A stretch of DNA of 64,000 nucleotides from Schlesneria paludicola DSM 18645 (GTDB lineage: Bacteria; Planctomycetota; Planctomycetia; Planctomycetales; Planctomycetaceae). Shown in pieces: positions 20,218 to 29,719 of the stretch. Position numbers and translations under genes: made by a program. The stretch is from assembly GCA_945869955.1 (NCBI GenBank), contig CAMBQP010000002.1:1-64000 (forward strand), in the 5' to 3' direction. Position 1 is the stretch's first letter, and each line of letters begins with the position of its first letter. The notes below the pieces were generated by a model. That model was not told the origin of the DNA and made no database searches. It saw nothing but the letters and a program-made list of their open reading frames with translations.

Positions 20218-20928
20218 GTGCGAGTCCTCAGTTACAACATTCATAAGGGGATCGGGGGGCGCGATCGCCTTTATCGTCGTGAACGTATCGCCGAGGTAAT
20301 CGCAGCGGAATCGCCCGATATTGTCTGTTTGCAAGAAGTCGATCGGAATGTTCGTCGCAGTCGCTATGACAATCAGCCCGAATTTTTTGCGGAACGACTG
20401 GAGCTGACCCATCGCCTGTACCAGTTGAATGTTCATGTTCAGTCTGGTGGCTATGGCAACTTGCTGCTGTCGCGCTGGCCGTTTCGAAGTCATCATCAGG
20501 TGCAGTTAACTCGTCAGGCTAAGAAGCCGCGGGGGGCTCAGATGGCCGTGATCGAGACTCCTCAGGGGCCTGTTCAACTGGTCAATTGGCATCTGGGGCT
20601 GGCGGAACAGGAACGCCAATGGCAGGTTCGCCGACTGCTCGAACACCATCTGTTTCGTGAGGCTCATCAGCTTCCTCAACTGATTATCGGCGATACCAAC
20701 GATTGGCGCAATACGCTGGCAAAAGGGCCGTTCATCGTCCATGGCTTTCAACAGTTGACAGCACCCATTTCCCGCTTTCGTTCGTTCCCGGCGTACCTTC
20801 CCTTAGGGGCCTTGGATAAGGCGTTTTGGCGGGGGGGCTTTTCGGAGTTGGCGGCCCATGTGGCCAAACGCCGACTCGCACGGGATGCTTCGGATCATCT
20901 TCCGCTGGTGGTGGATTTCGAGCTGTGA
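20218..20928 (+). CDS. Endonuclease/exonuclease/phosphatase family protein
   Basis: VLSYNIHKGIGG, VCLQEVD, NWHLGL, IIGDTNDW, DASDHLPLVVDF. Confidence 0.93.
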   Translation: MRVLSYNIHKGIGGRDRLYRRERIAEVIAAESPDIVCLQEVDRNVRRSRYDNQPEFFAERLELTHRLYQLNVHVQSGGYGNLLLSRWPFRSHHQVQLTRQAKKPRGAQMAVIETPQGPVQLVNWHLGLAEQERQWQVRRLLEHHLFREAHQLPQLIIGDTNDWRNTLAKGPFIVHGFQQLTAPISRFRSFPAYLPLGALDKAFWRGGFSELAAHVAKRRLARDASDHLPLVVDFEL

Positions 20929-21079
20929 GGCACCGCTGGCCATGACGAGCCCCCTCCCCTCGGCATTGATTCGGCATTGATTTTGATGCGACCGAGGGGC
21001 GGTGACCGAAGGAGGCGGCGAACCAATGCGCAAGATCAAGGGGGGCGAGATCAAGGGGACATCGCCCCAACCGTTCGTC

Positions 21080-22123
21080 TTACGGTAAGGTGGGAAGCCA
21101 CGAGCAATAGTACATCGCGCGCGGAACAGTCGATTCGACAAACGATTTCCAAGGGTCAGTTGTCTGCTGGGCTTTCGCATTTCCCAGTACGAGATCAATC
21201 AGCGTGACCGGTGATTCATAGGTGACAATGCGGGGATTTTTCAGTTTGAGTTTTTCTTTGAGTGCTTCGAGCGAGTCCTCCTGATAGCCAATTTCATCAA
21301 TCAGATGATTCTGTTTGGCATCGTCAGCGGTATAAATTTGCCCGGTCGCGAGTGCTTCGACTCCCTGGCGATCGAGTTCGTCGCGATTGTCGTCAATCAC
21401 CGTGATGAATTTCTGAAAGGACTGATCGATGATATTGCTCCAGAGCTTCCGTTCACTCTCTTCCATCGGTCGAAAGGGATTAAGTGCATCCTTGAACGGG
21501 CCGGTTTTCAGCGGGTCCGAGGCGATCCCATATTTCTCGGCGATTTTGCTGAAATCGTAACGGGGAAGAATGACACCGATGGAACCCGTCCAGGTGGTCG
21601 GTTCGGCAAAGATCCGGGCCTCGGGACCAGCCCCCATCGCGATGTAATACCCACCTGAAGCGGCCATCCGTTTCATCTGCACAAAGACCGGCTTTTCTTT
21701 CCGCAGCTTTTGCAGTCGGTGGTAAATCTGATGACTGTCAGCCACCAGACCTCCGGGGCTGTCGATGACCAGCAGTGCCCCTTTGACGGTGGGGTCTTTC
21801 GCGACATGCTCGATCTGCTGGATCAGCCGCTCGGTATAGGGAGGCATGATCGTGGCTTCCATTCGCAGCAGCGCAATCTTTTCGGCAGCGATCGTGCTGC
21901 CGGAATGATAGCGCTCTTTCGGTGGTTCGACGTTGGCAAAGTACTGCCGATAGGCGGAATATAAGCCAAAATTTGCCATGACAGAAAGCCCCAGGGCGGC
22001 CAGCAGCAATTTGATCAGCCAGCCACGCCACAGACTTGGTGTCTGGGTCTGGACCAGAATAGTTTGTTGCGAAGCCCCCTTGGTCCCAGGTGTAAAAACC
22101 GTTGTGTCACTCATTGCTCGCAC
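21080..22123 (-). CDS. sppA: Signal peptide peptidase SppA-type S49 serine protease
   Basis: LLVIDSPGGLVADSHQIY, AASGGYYIAMGA, one N-terminal TM segment. Confidence 0.88.
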   Translation of the reverse strand: MRAMSDTTVFTPGTKGASQQTILVQTQTPSLWRGWLIKLLLAALGLSVMANFGLYSAYRQYFANVEPPKERYHSGSTIAAEKIALLRMEATIMPPYTERLIQQIEHVAKDPTVKGALLVIDSPGGLVADSHQIYHRLQKLRKEKPVFVQMKRMAASGGYYIAMGAGPEARIFAEPTTWTGSIGVILPRYDFSKIAEKYGIASDPLKTGPFKDALNPFRPMEESERKLWSNIIDQSFQKFITVIDDNRDELDRQGVEALATGQIYTADDAKQNHLIDEIGYQEDSLEALKEKLKLKNPRIVTYESPVTLIDLVLGNAKAQQTTDPWKSFVESTVPRAMYYCSWLPTLP

Positions 22124-22542
22124 GTCTCCGTTGATCCAGGAACAGGCATTCTCATGATATGGCAGCGTAATCGTGTCAACGCAGAGCGTCCAGTACCAAT
22201 CACTCGCTGCGGAATAGTTTTGGTCCGGTCGCGGCTTGAAAATCGCGACTCACGGACGTTTGGGGCGCTGGGAGGCTCGTCGCTTCGGGCAGGACCCTGG
22301 TTTTCCCCAAAGGAAAGACGGGTCTTCTGGAAAGTGGAATCGCCTGGCTACCCTGAGGGAACGCTTTGGCCAAGCTTGTTCAAGGGAGATTTCCGAGTTC
22401 GGGTACGAACGACTTTTCTTTCGTCGTCACTGAATTTTATGATCGAGAGGGGGGAAGTGGGTCCCATTCTGGAGGCGATGGCCGTAATATCTGTGGCTCT
22501 GGTCGCCTCTGTTGCGAGTTCGTGATTCGAGTTCTGGTGGAA

Positions 22543-23787
22543 ATGATCGAGATGTCGACTGCTGCGGAATTTGTTCCTGCTACACAGGCAGAATTGGCTC
22601 GGTATATGGCCGAAAATTTTGCTGGACCGAAAAAAACGATTTGTCCTGTGGGTGGCCGTACCGCTCTCTATTATGGTTCCGCTGCGACACCGGATGTCGT
22701 CGTTCCTCTTTCCAATTTGAAGCGAGTGATCGATTACCCCGCTCGTGACATGACGATTACGGTGGAAGCGGGGCTCCGGATTGATGAATTGCAGGCGCAA
22801 CTCGCCGTGGAACGACAGCGTTTGCCGATCGATATCGCCCAGCCCGGTCGAGCGACACTCGGGGGGGCATTGGCCACGAACACTAGTGGTTCGCGGCGAT
22901 TCGGATATGGTACGTTTCGTGACTATGTGATCGGCATCTCGGCGGTCGATGCCTCGGGGCAACTGTTCAAAGGGGGGGGCCGCGTTGTCAAAAATGTGGC
23001 GGGCTATGATCTTTGCAAACTGCTGGTCGGTTCGCATGGTACGCTGGGAATCGTCACGCAGGTCACGCTGAAACTCAGGCCGCTTCCCGAATCATCGGCT
23101 CTGGTCTGGTTCCATTTTTCGTCGTTCGACCAGATTGAACAGGGGCTGCAGATCCTGCTCAAGTCCGAGACGCGCCCGGTTGCGATTGATGTCTTGAACA
23201 ATCCCGCAGCCAGATTGATCTCGATGGCGGCCCGCACGGCCACCACACCGTCCATGCTGGTGCTGTGTGTCGGGGTGGAAGGAACGGCGCGCGAGGTCGA
23301 TTGGCAGGTCGAGATGCTGCGAAAGGAACTGGCCCCGTCTGGTCCATCCAAGTCGGACCGAATCGACCACGAAGATGCCACCCGGTTGTGGGAGGGACTG
23401 ACCGAGTTTCCGACTTGTGCTGACGACCCCCTAACGTTTCAGGCCAATCTACTGCCGTCGCGGGGGATGGAATTTGCCAGCCGGGCAACTCAACTCGGTG
23501 TCGCCATTCAGGTTCATGCCGGAAATGGGATTATCGTCGGGCAATTGCCTGATGAGGCAGCGACGATCGAGCAAACCACCGCGATCTTGAATGAGCTTCG
23601 TCAGCTCGCGAGAGCAGCACGAGGGAATCTGGTGGTAATGCACTGTGACCCCGAATGGAAATCACGTATGCCGATGTATGGCGATTCTGAGCCAAGCTGG
23701 GGTTTAATGCAAAAACTGAAACGCCAACTCGATCCATTGGGGCTGCTCAATCCCGGTCGCCTGATCGGGGCGTCGGTAACGAGTTGA
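22543..23787 (+). CDS. FAD-binding oxidoreductase (glycolate oxidase GlcE-like)
   Basis: ICPVGGRTALYYG, TLGGALATNTSGSRRFGYGTFRDYVIGISAVDASGQLFKGGGRVVKNVAGYDLCKLLVGSHGTLGI. Start at an internal Met (22543 or 22552). Confidence 0.88.
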   Translation: MIEMSTAAEFVPATQAELARYMAENFAGPKKTICPVGGRTALYYGSAATPDVVVPLSNLKRVIDYPARDMTITVEAGLRIDELQAQLAVERQRLPIDIAQPGRATLGGALATNTSGSRRFGYGTFRDYVIGISAVDASGQLFKGGGRVVKNVAGYDLCKLLVGSHGTLGIVTQVTLKLRPLPESSALVWFHFSSFDQIEQGLQILLKSETRPVAIDVLNNPAARLISMAARTATTPSMLVLCVGVEGTAREVDWQVEMLRKELAPSGPSKSDRIDHEDATRLWEGLTEFPTCADDPLTFQANLLPSRGMEFASRATQLGVAIQVHAGNGIIVGQLPDEAATIEQTTAILNELRQLARAARGNLVVMHCDPEWKSRMPMYGDSEPSWGLMQKLKRQLDPLGLLNPGRLIGASVTS

Positions 23788-23917
23788 ATCTCGGAACGAC
23801 GCTGCGCACAATTGTCAATCACTCTTCCGTCACTTACTGATTGGATCCGAATCCAATCCCGAGTTGGCGAATTTCGTGCGATTGTTTATTCACTTATCTG
23901 ATCTGGGAGCGACATTC

Positions 23918-24898
23918 ATGCGCTGGAAATTTTCGGTCTTACTGATGCTGGGTCTGTTCACCTCGTCACTCGCCACGATCGGCATGGCCCAGGATCGTGC
24001 CGTGCTTGATCCCAAAAAGGCGGATGCTGACTACGCGATTCAAGGAGAATACGTGGGTGATATCGTCCGCGACGGTGTGACCGTCAAGCTGGGGGTACAA
24101 CTGGTCGCTCAAGGCGGAAGCCGGTTCCTGGGGGTCGGTTACTTTGGGGGACTGCCTGGTGATGGCTGGAATGGATTAGAGCCGGTGAGGGCCGAGGGGG
24201 CATTTAAAAATGGAGCGCTGGAACTGACGGCGGAAGCCATGATCACCATCAAGGACGAAGTCCTCACGATTCGCGATAACGGTGGTGGGCTGATTGGTGA
24301 ATGCAAAAAAGTGAACCGCAAGAGTTCGACACTGGGTGAAAAGCCTCCCGCCGGTGCGGTGGTTTTGTTTGACGGCAAGTCTGCCGATAATTTTGACGGG
24401 GGAAAACTGGATGGTGATCTGCTGGTTCAAGGGGTGACCAGCAAGCAGAAGTTTCAGAACTATTCACTGCACCTGGAATTCATGCTCTCTTATATGCCGA
24501 CAGAACGTGGTCAGGGTCGGGGGAATAGCGGATGCTATTCGCAAGGTCGGTATGAAGTCCAGATTCTGGATTCGTTTGGCTTACTGGGCGAGAACAACGA
24601 GTGTGGCGGGATTTACGAGGTCAAGAAGCCAGACCTGAACATGTGCTTTCCGCCACTCGCCTGGCAGACCTACGACATTGATTTTACCGCAGCAAAATTT
24701 GACGCGAGCGGCAAGAAAACCGACGACGCCCGCATGACGGTCAAGCACAACGGGGTCTTGATTCACAAGAACGTGGCGGTTCCGATGGCAACCCGGGCAG
24801 CACCGGTCGCAGAAGGCCCGCTGCCAGGCCCTCTCTATTTGCAGGACCACGGCAATCCGATTCGCTTCCGGAACATCTGGCTGGTTGAAAAGAAGTGA
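23918..24898 (+). CDS. DUF1080 (3-keto-disaccharide hydrolase-like) secreted protein
   Basis: VLFDGKSADNFDG...LHLEFMLSYMP...GNSGCYSQGRYEVQILDSFG; signal peptide MRWKFSVLLMLGLFTSSLATIGMA. Confidence 0.9.
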   Translation: MRWKFSVLLMLGLFTSSLATIGMAQDRAVLDPKKADADYAIQGEYVGDIVRDGVTVKLGVQLVAQGGSRFLGVGYFGGLPGDGWNGLEPVRAEGAFKNGALELTAEAMITIKDEVLTIRDNGGGLIGECKKVNRKSSTLGEKPPAGAVVLFDGKSADNFDGGKLDGDLLVQGVTSKQKFQNYSLHLEFMLSYMPTERGQGRGNSGCYSQGRYEVQILDSFGLLGENNECGGIYEVKKPDLNMCFPPLAWQTYDIDFTAAKFDASGKKTDDARMTVKHNGVLIHKNVAVPMATRAAPVAEGPLPGPLYLQDHGNPIRFRNIWLVEKK

Positions 24899-25010
24899 CC
24901 TCAACCAAGGGACCTCTTGGTCGAGACCGTCTGTCCTGGTCATCGTGGCCCCGGGGCGTTTGTCGCCTCGGTCGCTTTGGTTGCCTAGGTTGGTCGGCTC
25001 GATGAGTGCT

Positions 25011-26480
25011 TCAGTTGGTCAGGCCGAAATAGTTGCGGAGATACTCTTTTTTGTCCCCGTCATGGCGAATGAACTGGACGAGTGCCAGCAGCTTTTGCTG
25101 GTCTCGTCGCAGTTTGGCGGCGAGTCGCTCGGGATCTTTCAGTTCGGGGGCCAGCTCGCTGAGGCAGCTCAGCCGCAGCGGTTCCCAGCTCAGTTCGATC
25201 ACCCCGTACCGCTCAAGCATCCCGAGTACAGTTTCGAGGCGGTGATCGTGTTTCTGTCGGGCATGCAGCTTTTCCCGCATCCATTCTAAACCGAAGGCTT
25301 CGATCTGTTCCCGGTGGTGTCGTAGCAGATCGTCAACTCGCTGGTAAAACTCGGCGTCCGGGTTGCTCCACCGCAGAAATTCCATTTGCGTCAGCAGGTC
25401 TGATTCCTCGTAGAGCAGCACACAATCCGCTGGATCGCCATCACGACCGGCGCGTCCAATTTCTTGATACCAGGCTTCCATCGAGCCGGGAATCTCGGCA
25501 TGAATCACAAACCGAATGTTGCTCTTGTCGATCCCCATACCGAAGGCGGGGGTGGCCAGGACGAGTGGCGACTCGCCGCTCATGAATTGGTTCTGGATCC
25601 GTCTCCGCTGGTTCCGTTCCAGGTCACCGTGATAACAAACATGGGGAATCTGCCGGATTCGGAGCAATTCACTGAATCGTTCGAGGGTTCGAATCAGAGT
25701 GAAGTAGACAATACCACTCCCTGAGCCCACCGCCTCTGAACCGACAGCCTCTGAACACACGGCGTGCCGTTGTGAGATCGCCTCGATCTGGCGGCATTTT
25801 TCTTCGTCCCCCCAGACTTCCTCGACGGATAAACGCAGGTTGGGGCGGTCGATCCCCGCATGAAACGTTTGCACTTCGTCCGCTTCGAGGCCGAGTTGCC
25901 GCACGATATCCTGTTGGACATCCGGCGTTGCCGTTGCGGTCAGGGCGATGGTTGTTGGTTGCCCAATCAAGGTGCGAAACTCGTGCAGCCGCGTATAGTC
26001 AGGCCGAAAGTCGTGTCCCCATTCGCTGATGCAGTGGGCTTCGTCGACCGCAAGTAAGTCAATCTGCCGACGAGCGATTGCGTCCAGGAATTCGGGCTTG
26101 CGAAACCGTTCGGGAGTGACATACAGCAGCAGATACTCGCCGCTGGCGACGGCCGCGTAGCGCCGCTGTCGCTCGCCGCGCGACAGCGAGGAATTGATGA
26201 ACGTGGCCGGAATATTGCGTGATTTCAACGCGTCGACCTGATCCTTCATCAAGGCGATCAGAGGTGAAAGGACCAGCGTTAAGGGCGGTTTGCCTGTGGT
26301 TTTGAGCGGGCCGTGCAGGGATGCCAGCGCTGGGATCTGATAGCAAAGCGACTTTCCAGCTCCGGTCGGCATGATGACCAGCGCATGCTGCCCAGCCAGC
26401 AGTCGCCGAATCACCGCTTCCTGTGGAGGGCGGAATCTGTCGTAGCCAAAATACTGTCGTAAAAGTCCAAGTGGGTCCAT
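25011..26480 (-). CDS. recQ: RecQ-family ATP-dependent DNA helicase
   Basis: FGYDRFRPPQEAVI, MPTGAGKSLCYQIPAL, DEAHCISEWGHDFRPDY, ATPAFGMGIDKSNIRFVIH, QEIGRAGRDG. Confidence 0.93.
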   Translation of the reverse strand: MDPLGLLRQYFGYDRFRPPQEAVIRRLLAGQHALVIMPTGAGKSLCYQIPALASLHGPLKTTGKPPLTLVLSPLIALMKDQVDALKSRNIPATFINSSLSRGERQRRYAAVASGEYLLLYVTPERFRKPEFLDAIARRQIDLLAVDEAHCISEWGHDFRPDYTRLHEFRTLIGQPTTIALTATATPDVQQDIVRQLGLEADEVQTFHAGIDRPNLRLSVEEVWGDEEKCRQIEAISQRHAVCSEAVGSEAVGSGSGIVYFTLIRTLERFSELLRIRQIPHVCYHGDLERNQRRRIQNQFMSGESPLVLATPAFGMGIDKSNIRFVIHAEIPGSMEAWYQEIGRAGRDGDPADCVLLYEESDLLTQMEFLRWSNPDAEFYQRVDDLLRHHREQIEAFGLEWMREKLHARQKHDHRLETVLGMLERYGVIELSWEPLRLSCLSELAPELKDPERLAAKLRRDQQKLLALVQFIRHDGDKKEYLRNYFGLTN

Positions 26481-26596
26481 GGGGTCATGGTGTGACGGAT
26501 CAAGACGGAAAACTCAAGCCAAAGACTATTTCCAAAGGGATGTCATGCGTTATGCTGCTGATACGTAAAGAGTCATTGATGTTTGAGGAGTTTCCC

Positions 26597-28780
26597 ATGC
26601 GAGAGTCATTCTCGAGACCGCTGTTGGGTTTCATCGTTGCGCTGCTGAGCAGTCTGCTGACGGCGTCCACGACTTCGGCTCAGATTTCCTATCCGATGGT
26701 GATGAGTCTGAAGCCGGTGGCGGTACAGGTGGGGGCCACAACCGAGTGCGAGGTGAATTCGCGCTATACGATGCGGGGGGCCTATCAGGTCCGTGTGGGT
26801 GGAACGGGGGTTTCGGCTGAGATCGTTCCGCCGGAATTGCCCGAGTTAAAGCCGGGGGAAAAGCCAAAAGAGCTGACCAAATTAAAAGTCAAATTCACCG
26901 TGTCCGCTGATGCGTTACCGGGGGTGCGTGAATTTCGTCTGGCGACGCCCAACGGAGCCAGCACGGTCGGACAACTGGTGGTTGTCCGTGATCCCGTGGT
27001 CTTCGAGATCGCTGACAATAATACTGCCGATCAAGGACAATTGGTGACACTTCCCGCGACACTTTGCGGTGTCATTGAGAAGGGAGAAGATTGCGATTTC
27101 TGGAAGTTTTCTGCCGAGGCGGGGCAGGGGATCCAGTTTCTGGTTCGGTGCCAACGATTGCAGGACAAGATCCATGACCTGCAGGTTCATGCGGATCCGA
27201 TTTTGTTTCTGCGAGATCTGCGGGGGAATGTGCTTGCCATGTCGGATAACACGCTCTTTGCAGATCCGTTCCTCACCTATCGATTCGAACAGGGGGGAGA
27301 ATTCCTGCTGGAAATTCGCGACGTTCGCTACCAGGGGAATGGGGATTGGACGTATTGCATTGAAGCAAACTCGCGCCCTTTTGTGGCGGGAGCTCATCCG
27401 AAGGTGGTCAAGGCCGGTGTGGAAACACGTGTGGAACTGAGCGGCGTCAGTCTTGAGGAGAATGCCACGGGAGTGGTCAGCATTCCCGCCGGGACGGCAG
27501 GGGGACTGGTTTCCGCCCCGGTGACGATTCGGGACCAGATCTCGAATCCCGTTGGCTTTCATGTCACGGATTTGCCGATCCTGGTTGAGCCTGCGGGAGA
27601 TCACGATTCAGTACTGACTGCGGTGAGAGTCGAGATTCCCCTGGTCATCGCCGGGCGGATCGAGACGGTTTCAGGTTTGGATTGTTATGCGTTCGTGGCA
27701 AAAAAAGGAGAAAAGTTTTCGTTTGAGGTCATTGCTCGTCGGCAAATGTCGAATCTCGATTCCTTCCTGCGCATCCTGAACGAGCAGGGGCAACCCGTGC
27801 GTGAAGAGGATGATGGTCGATTCGGACGACTGACGCATGCCGATACGTGGCTCGAAGGCTGGGAAGCCCCGGCCGACGGGAAGTATTTTGTTGAGATTCG
27901 TGATGGGCTGTTGCGGGGTGGTCCTGGATTTGAATACGCCTTGCAAATCACCAGACCCCAGCCCTATTTCCTGCTGGAAGTCGATACCGATAAAACGCAG
28001 TTGACCCCCGGTACGTACGGGGCCATCTTTGTCCGCATCGTGCGTAAACAGGGATTTACCGGTGAGGTGCAACTCCATATTGACGGTTTGCCCCCTGGCG
28101 TTGCGGCGAATTGTGGTCGGATCCTGGCGGATAAGGGGATCGACGGCTGCATCAGTCTGTCTGCCGCTCCTGACTCGAAGCAGGTTGCAAGCGACGTCCG
28201 TATCTGGGGGACATCCACTCCGATTCTTGCCGCTCCGGTAGCTCCACCTGTGGCCGCCCCGGCAGCGTTATCAACGGAAGGTGCAAGTAAACCATCGCGA
28301 GAGTCAAACGAAATCTCTGCAGAAGCGGTCGCTTATCAAGAGTATTACTCACCGGGCGGTGGGCGAGGGCATTATCCGGTGGAAACACATACTGTTGCTG
28401 TGGGGGCGAGTGCCGACCTGCTGGCCGTGACGCTCAGTGAGACGGAAATCCGGCTGAAGCCCGGTGAATCAAAAAAGATTTTGATTCATTTGGAGCGGGC
28501 AAAGGACGTAAACGCGAATGTCACGCTCGATTTTCTGTATCGCCATCTCGAGCAAGTGTATGCGAATAGCCTTCCGGAGGGGGTCGTGATGGAGGGAAAT
28601 CAGAGCAAGACCTTGCTGACGGGAAACGACAGCGAAGGGTTTATCACCCTCAAAGCAGACAAAACCGCCCCTCCCGTGGAACGACAGGTCACCGCAATGA
28701 TGGCCAATTTTTCTCTGAATTTCGTGATGAAGGCGACTTATGCCAGCCCCCCGGTTTTTGTGACGGTCGAAAAGGAGTAG
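26597..28780 (+). CDS. Secreted pre-peptidase (PPC) domain-containing protein
   Basis: Signal-like N-terminus MRESFSRPLLGFIVALLSSLLTAS; repeated PPC-type segments (DCDFWKFSAEAGQGIQFLVRC; LDCYAFVAKKGEKFSFEV). Start chosen at the internal Met. Confidence 0.78.
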   Translation: MRESFSRPLLGFIVALLSSLLTASTTSAQISYPMVMSLKPVAVQVGATTECEVNSRYTMRGAYQVRVGGTGVSAEIVPPELPELKPGEKPKELTKLKVKFTVSADALPGVREFRLATPNGASTVGQLVVVRDPVVFEIADNNTADQGQLVTLPATLCGVIEKGEDCDFWKFSAEAGQGIQFLVRCQRLQDKIHDLQVHADPILFLRDLRGNVLAMSDNTLFADPFLTYRFEQGGEFLLEIRDVRYQGNGDWTYCIEANSRPFVAGAHPKVVKAGVETRVELSGVSLEENATGVVSIPAGTAGGLVSAPVTIRDQISNPVGFHVTDLPILVEPAGDHDSVLTAVRVEIPLVIAGRIETVSGLDCYAFVAKKGEKFSFEVIARRQMSNLDSFLRILNEQGQPVREEDDGRFGRLTHADTWLEGWEAPADGKYFVEIRDGLLRGGPGFEYALQITRPQPYFLLEVDTDKTQLTPGTYGAIFVRIVRKQGFTGEVQLHIDGLPPGVAANCGRILADKGIDGCISLSAAPDSKQVASDVRIWGTSTPILAAPVAPPVAAPAALSTEGASKPSRESNEISAEAVAYQEYYSPGGGRGHYPVETHTVAVGASADLLAVTLSETEIRLKPGESKKILIHLERAKDVNANVTLDFLYRHLEQVYANSLPEGVVMEGNQSKTLLTGNDSEGFITLKADKTAPPVERQVTAMMANFSLNFVMKATYASPPVFVTVEKE

Positions 28781-29101
28781 GCAAACGCCGAATTGTGGAA
28801 AGAAACTTTACTTTTTGTGGAAAGTGTCTTTCCTCTGTTGCCGGGTTTGGAAAGAGAAAATCTCGCATCGCCCCGTCGATTCTTACTCAAGAAATTTGAA
28901 TGACCACTATTTTAAGCGGAATTCATTCCTCCTGATCAAACCGCGAGTTGGCTCAGTATTTGCGACAATTTTTTTCGGAGATTGTCGGGTTTGACGTGCT
29001 CTCACAAATCCGTCGTACTGGTACCGCACTTGATCCCGTTGAATCAGGAGCTTTTTTCTGGTTGGTGCGGATTGGGTCGGCCTGGAATTTGGAACAGAAA
29101 A

Positions 29102-29611
29102 TTGATTTTTGTGACCGTTGGAAACATGGACCCGTTTGATCGGCTATTACGAGCGGTTGATGGTTGGGTCAAAAATCAAGCGATCAGTGAGCCCGTCGTG
29201 GCGCAGATTGGGAATTGTAAGTATCTTCCCCAAAACTTCCCTTACGTCCGATTTTTGACCCCCGGCGAATATCAAGCCAAGTTTGCAGAGGCTCGGTTTG
29301 TGATTGCGCATGCGGGGATGGGAACGATTATCACCGCCATCGAATTACGGAAGATGCTGGTGATCATGCCCAAGCTGGCCTCGCTGGGAGAACAGCGAAA
29401 CGATCATCAACTGGCCACGCTTCGCCACTTTCAGCATCATCCACAAATTCGAGCTGCGTTGGACGAAGAGCAACTGCCGGGCGTGCTGGATGAAGTCTTG
29501 GTTTCCTTCAGCAGTGGCCACAAAAACGCTTCCGATTCGGGAGACGATGTCACTTCGCCGCCTGATTTGTCATTGGTTCGATTCGTGAAAGATTTTGTTA
29601 ATAACAGTTGA
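29102..29611 (+). CDS. Glycosyltransferase family 28 C-terminal / Alg13-like protein
   Basis: LIFVTVGNMDPFDRLLRAVDGWV...VIAHAGMGTIITAIELRKMLVIMPKLASLGEQRNDHQLATLRHF; TTG start proposed. Confidence 0.82.
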   Translation: MIFVTVGNMDPFDRLLRAVDGWVKNQAISEPVVAQIGNCKYLPQNFPYVRFLTPGEYQAKFAEARFVIAHAGMGTIITAIELRKMLVIMPKLASLGEQRNDHQLATLRHFQHHPQIRAALDEEQLPGVLDEVLVSFSSGHKNASDSGDDVTSPPDLSLVRFVKDFVNNS

Positions 29612-29719
29612 CTTATCGTCATGCTTCCGGGGATCAACCCCGCAGGAACCACTTAAATCACTGAGTCTCCCTTTGCTCTCTGTTGTTGAGTCCCGGGCTG
29701 ATCTTCGCTGATCCAGCGA

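Noticed and set aside
22972-22979. G8 tract in the FAD oxidoreductase as another frameshift switch
   Set aside because: The frame reads through it correctly (LFKGGGRVVKNVAGYDL), so no disruption is present; used only as a control for the C8 tract.
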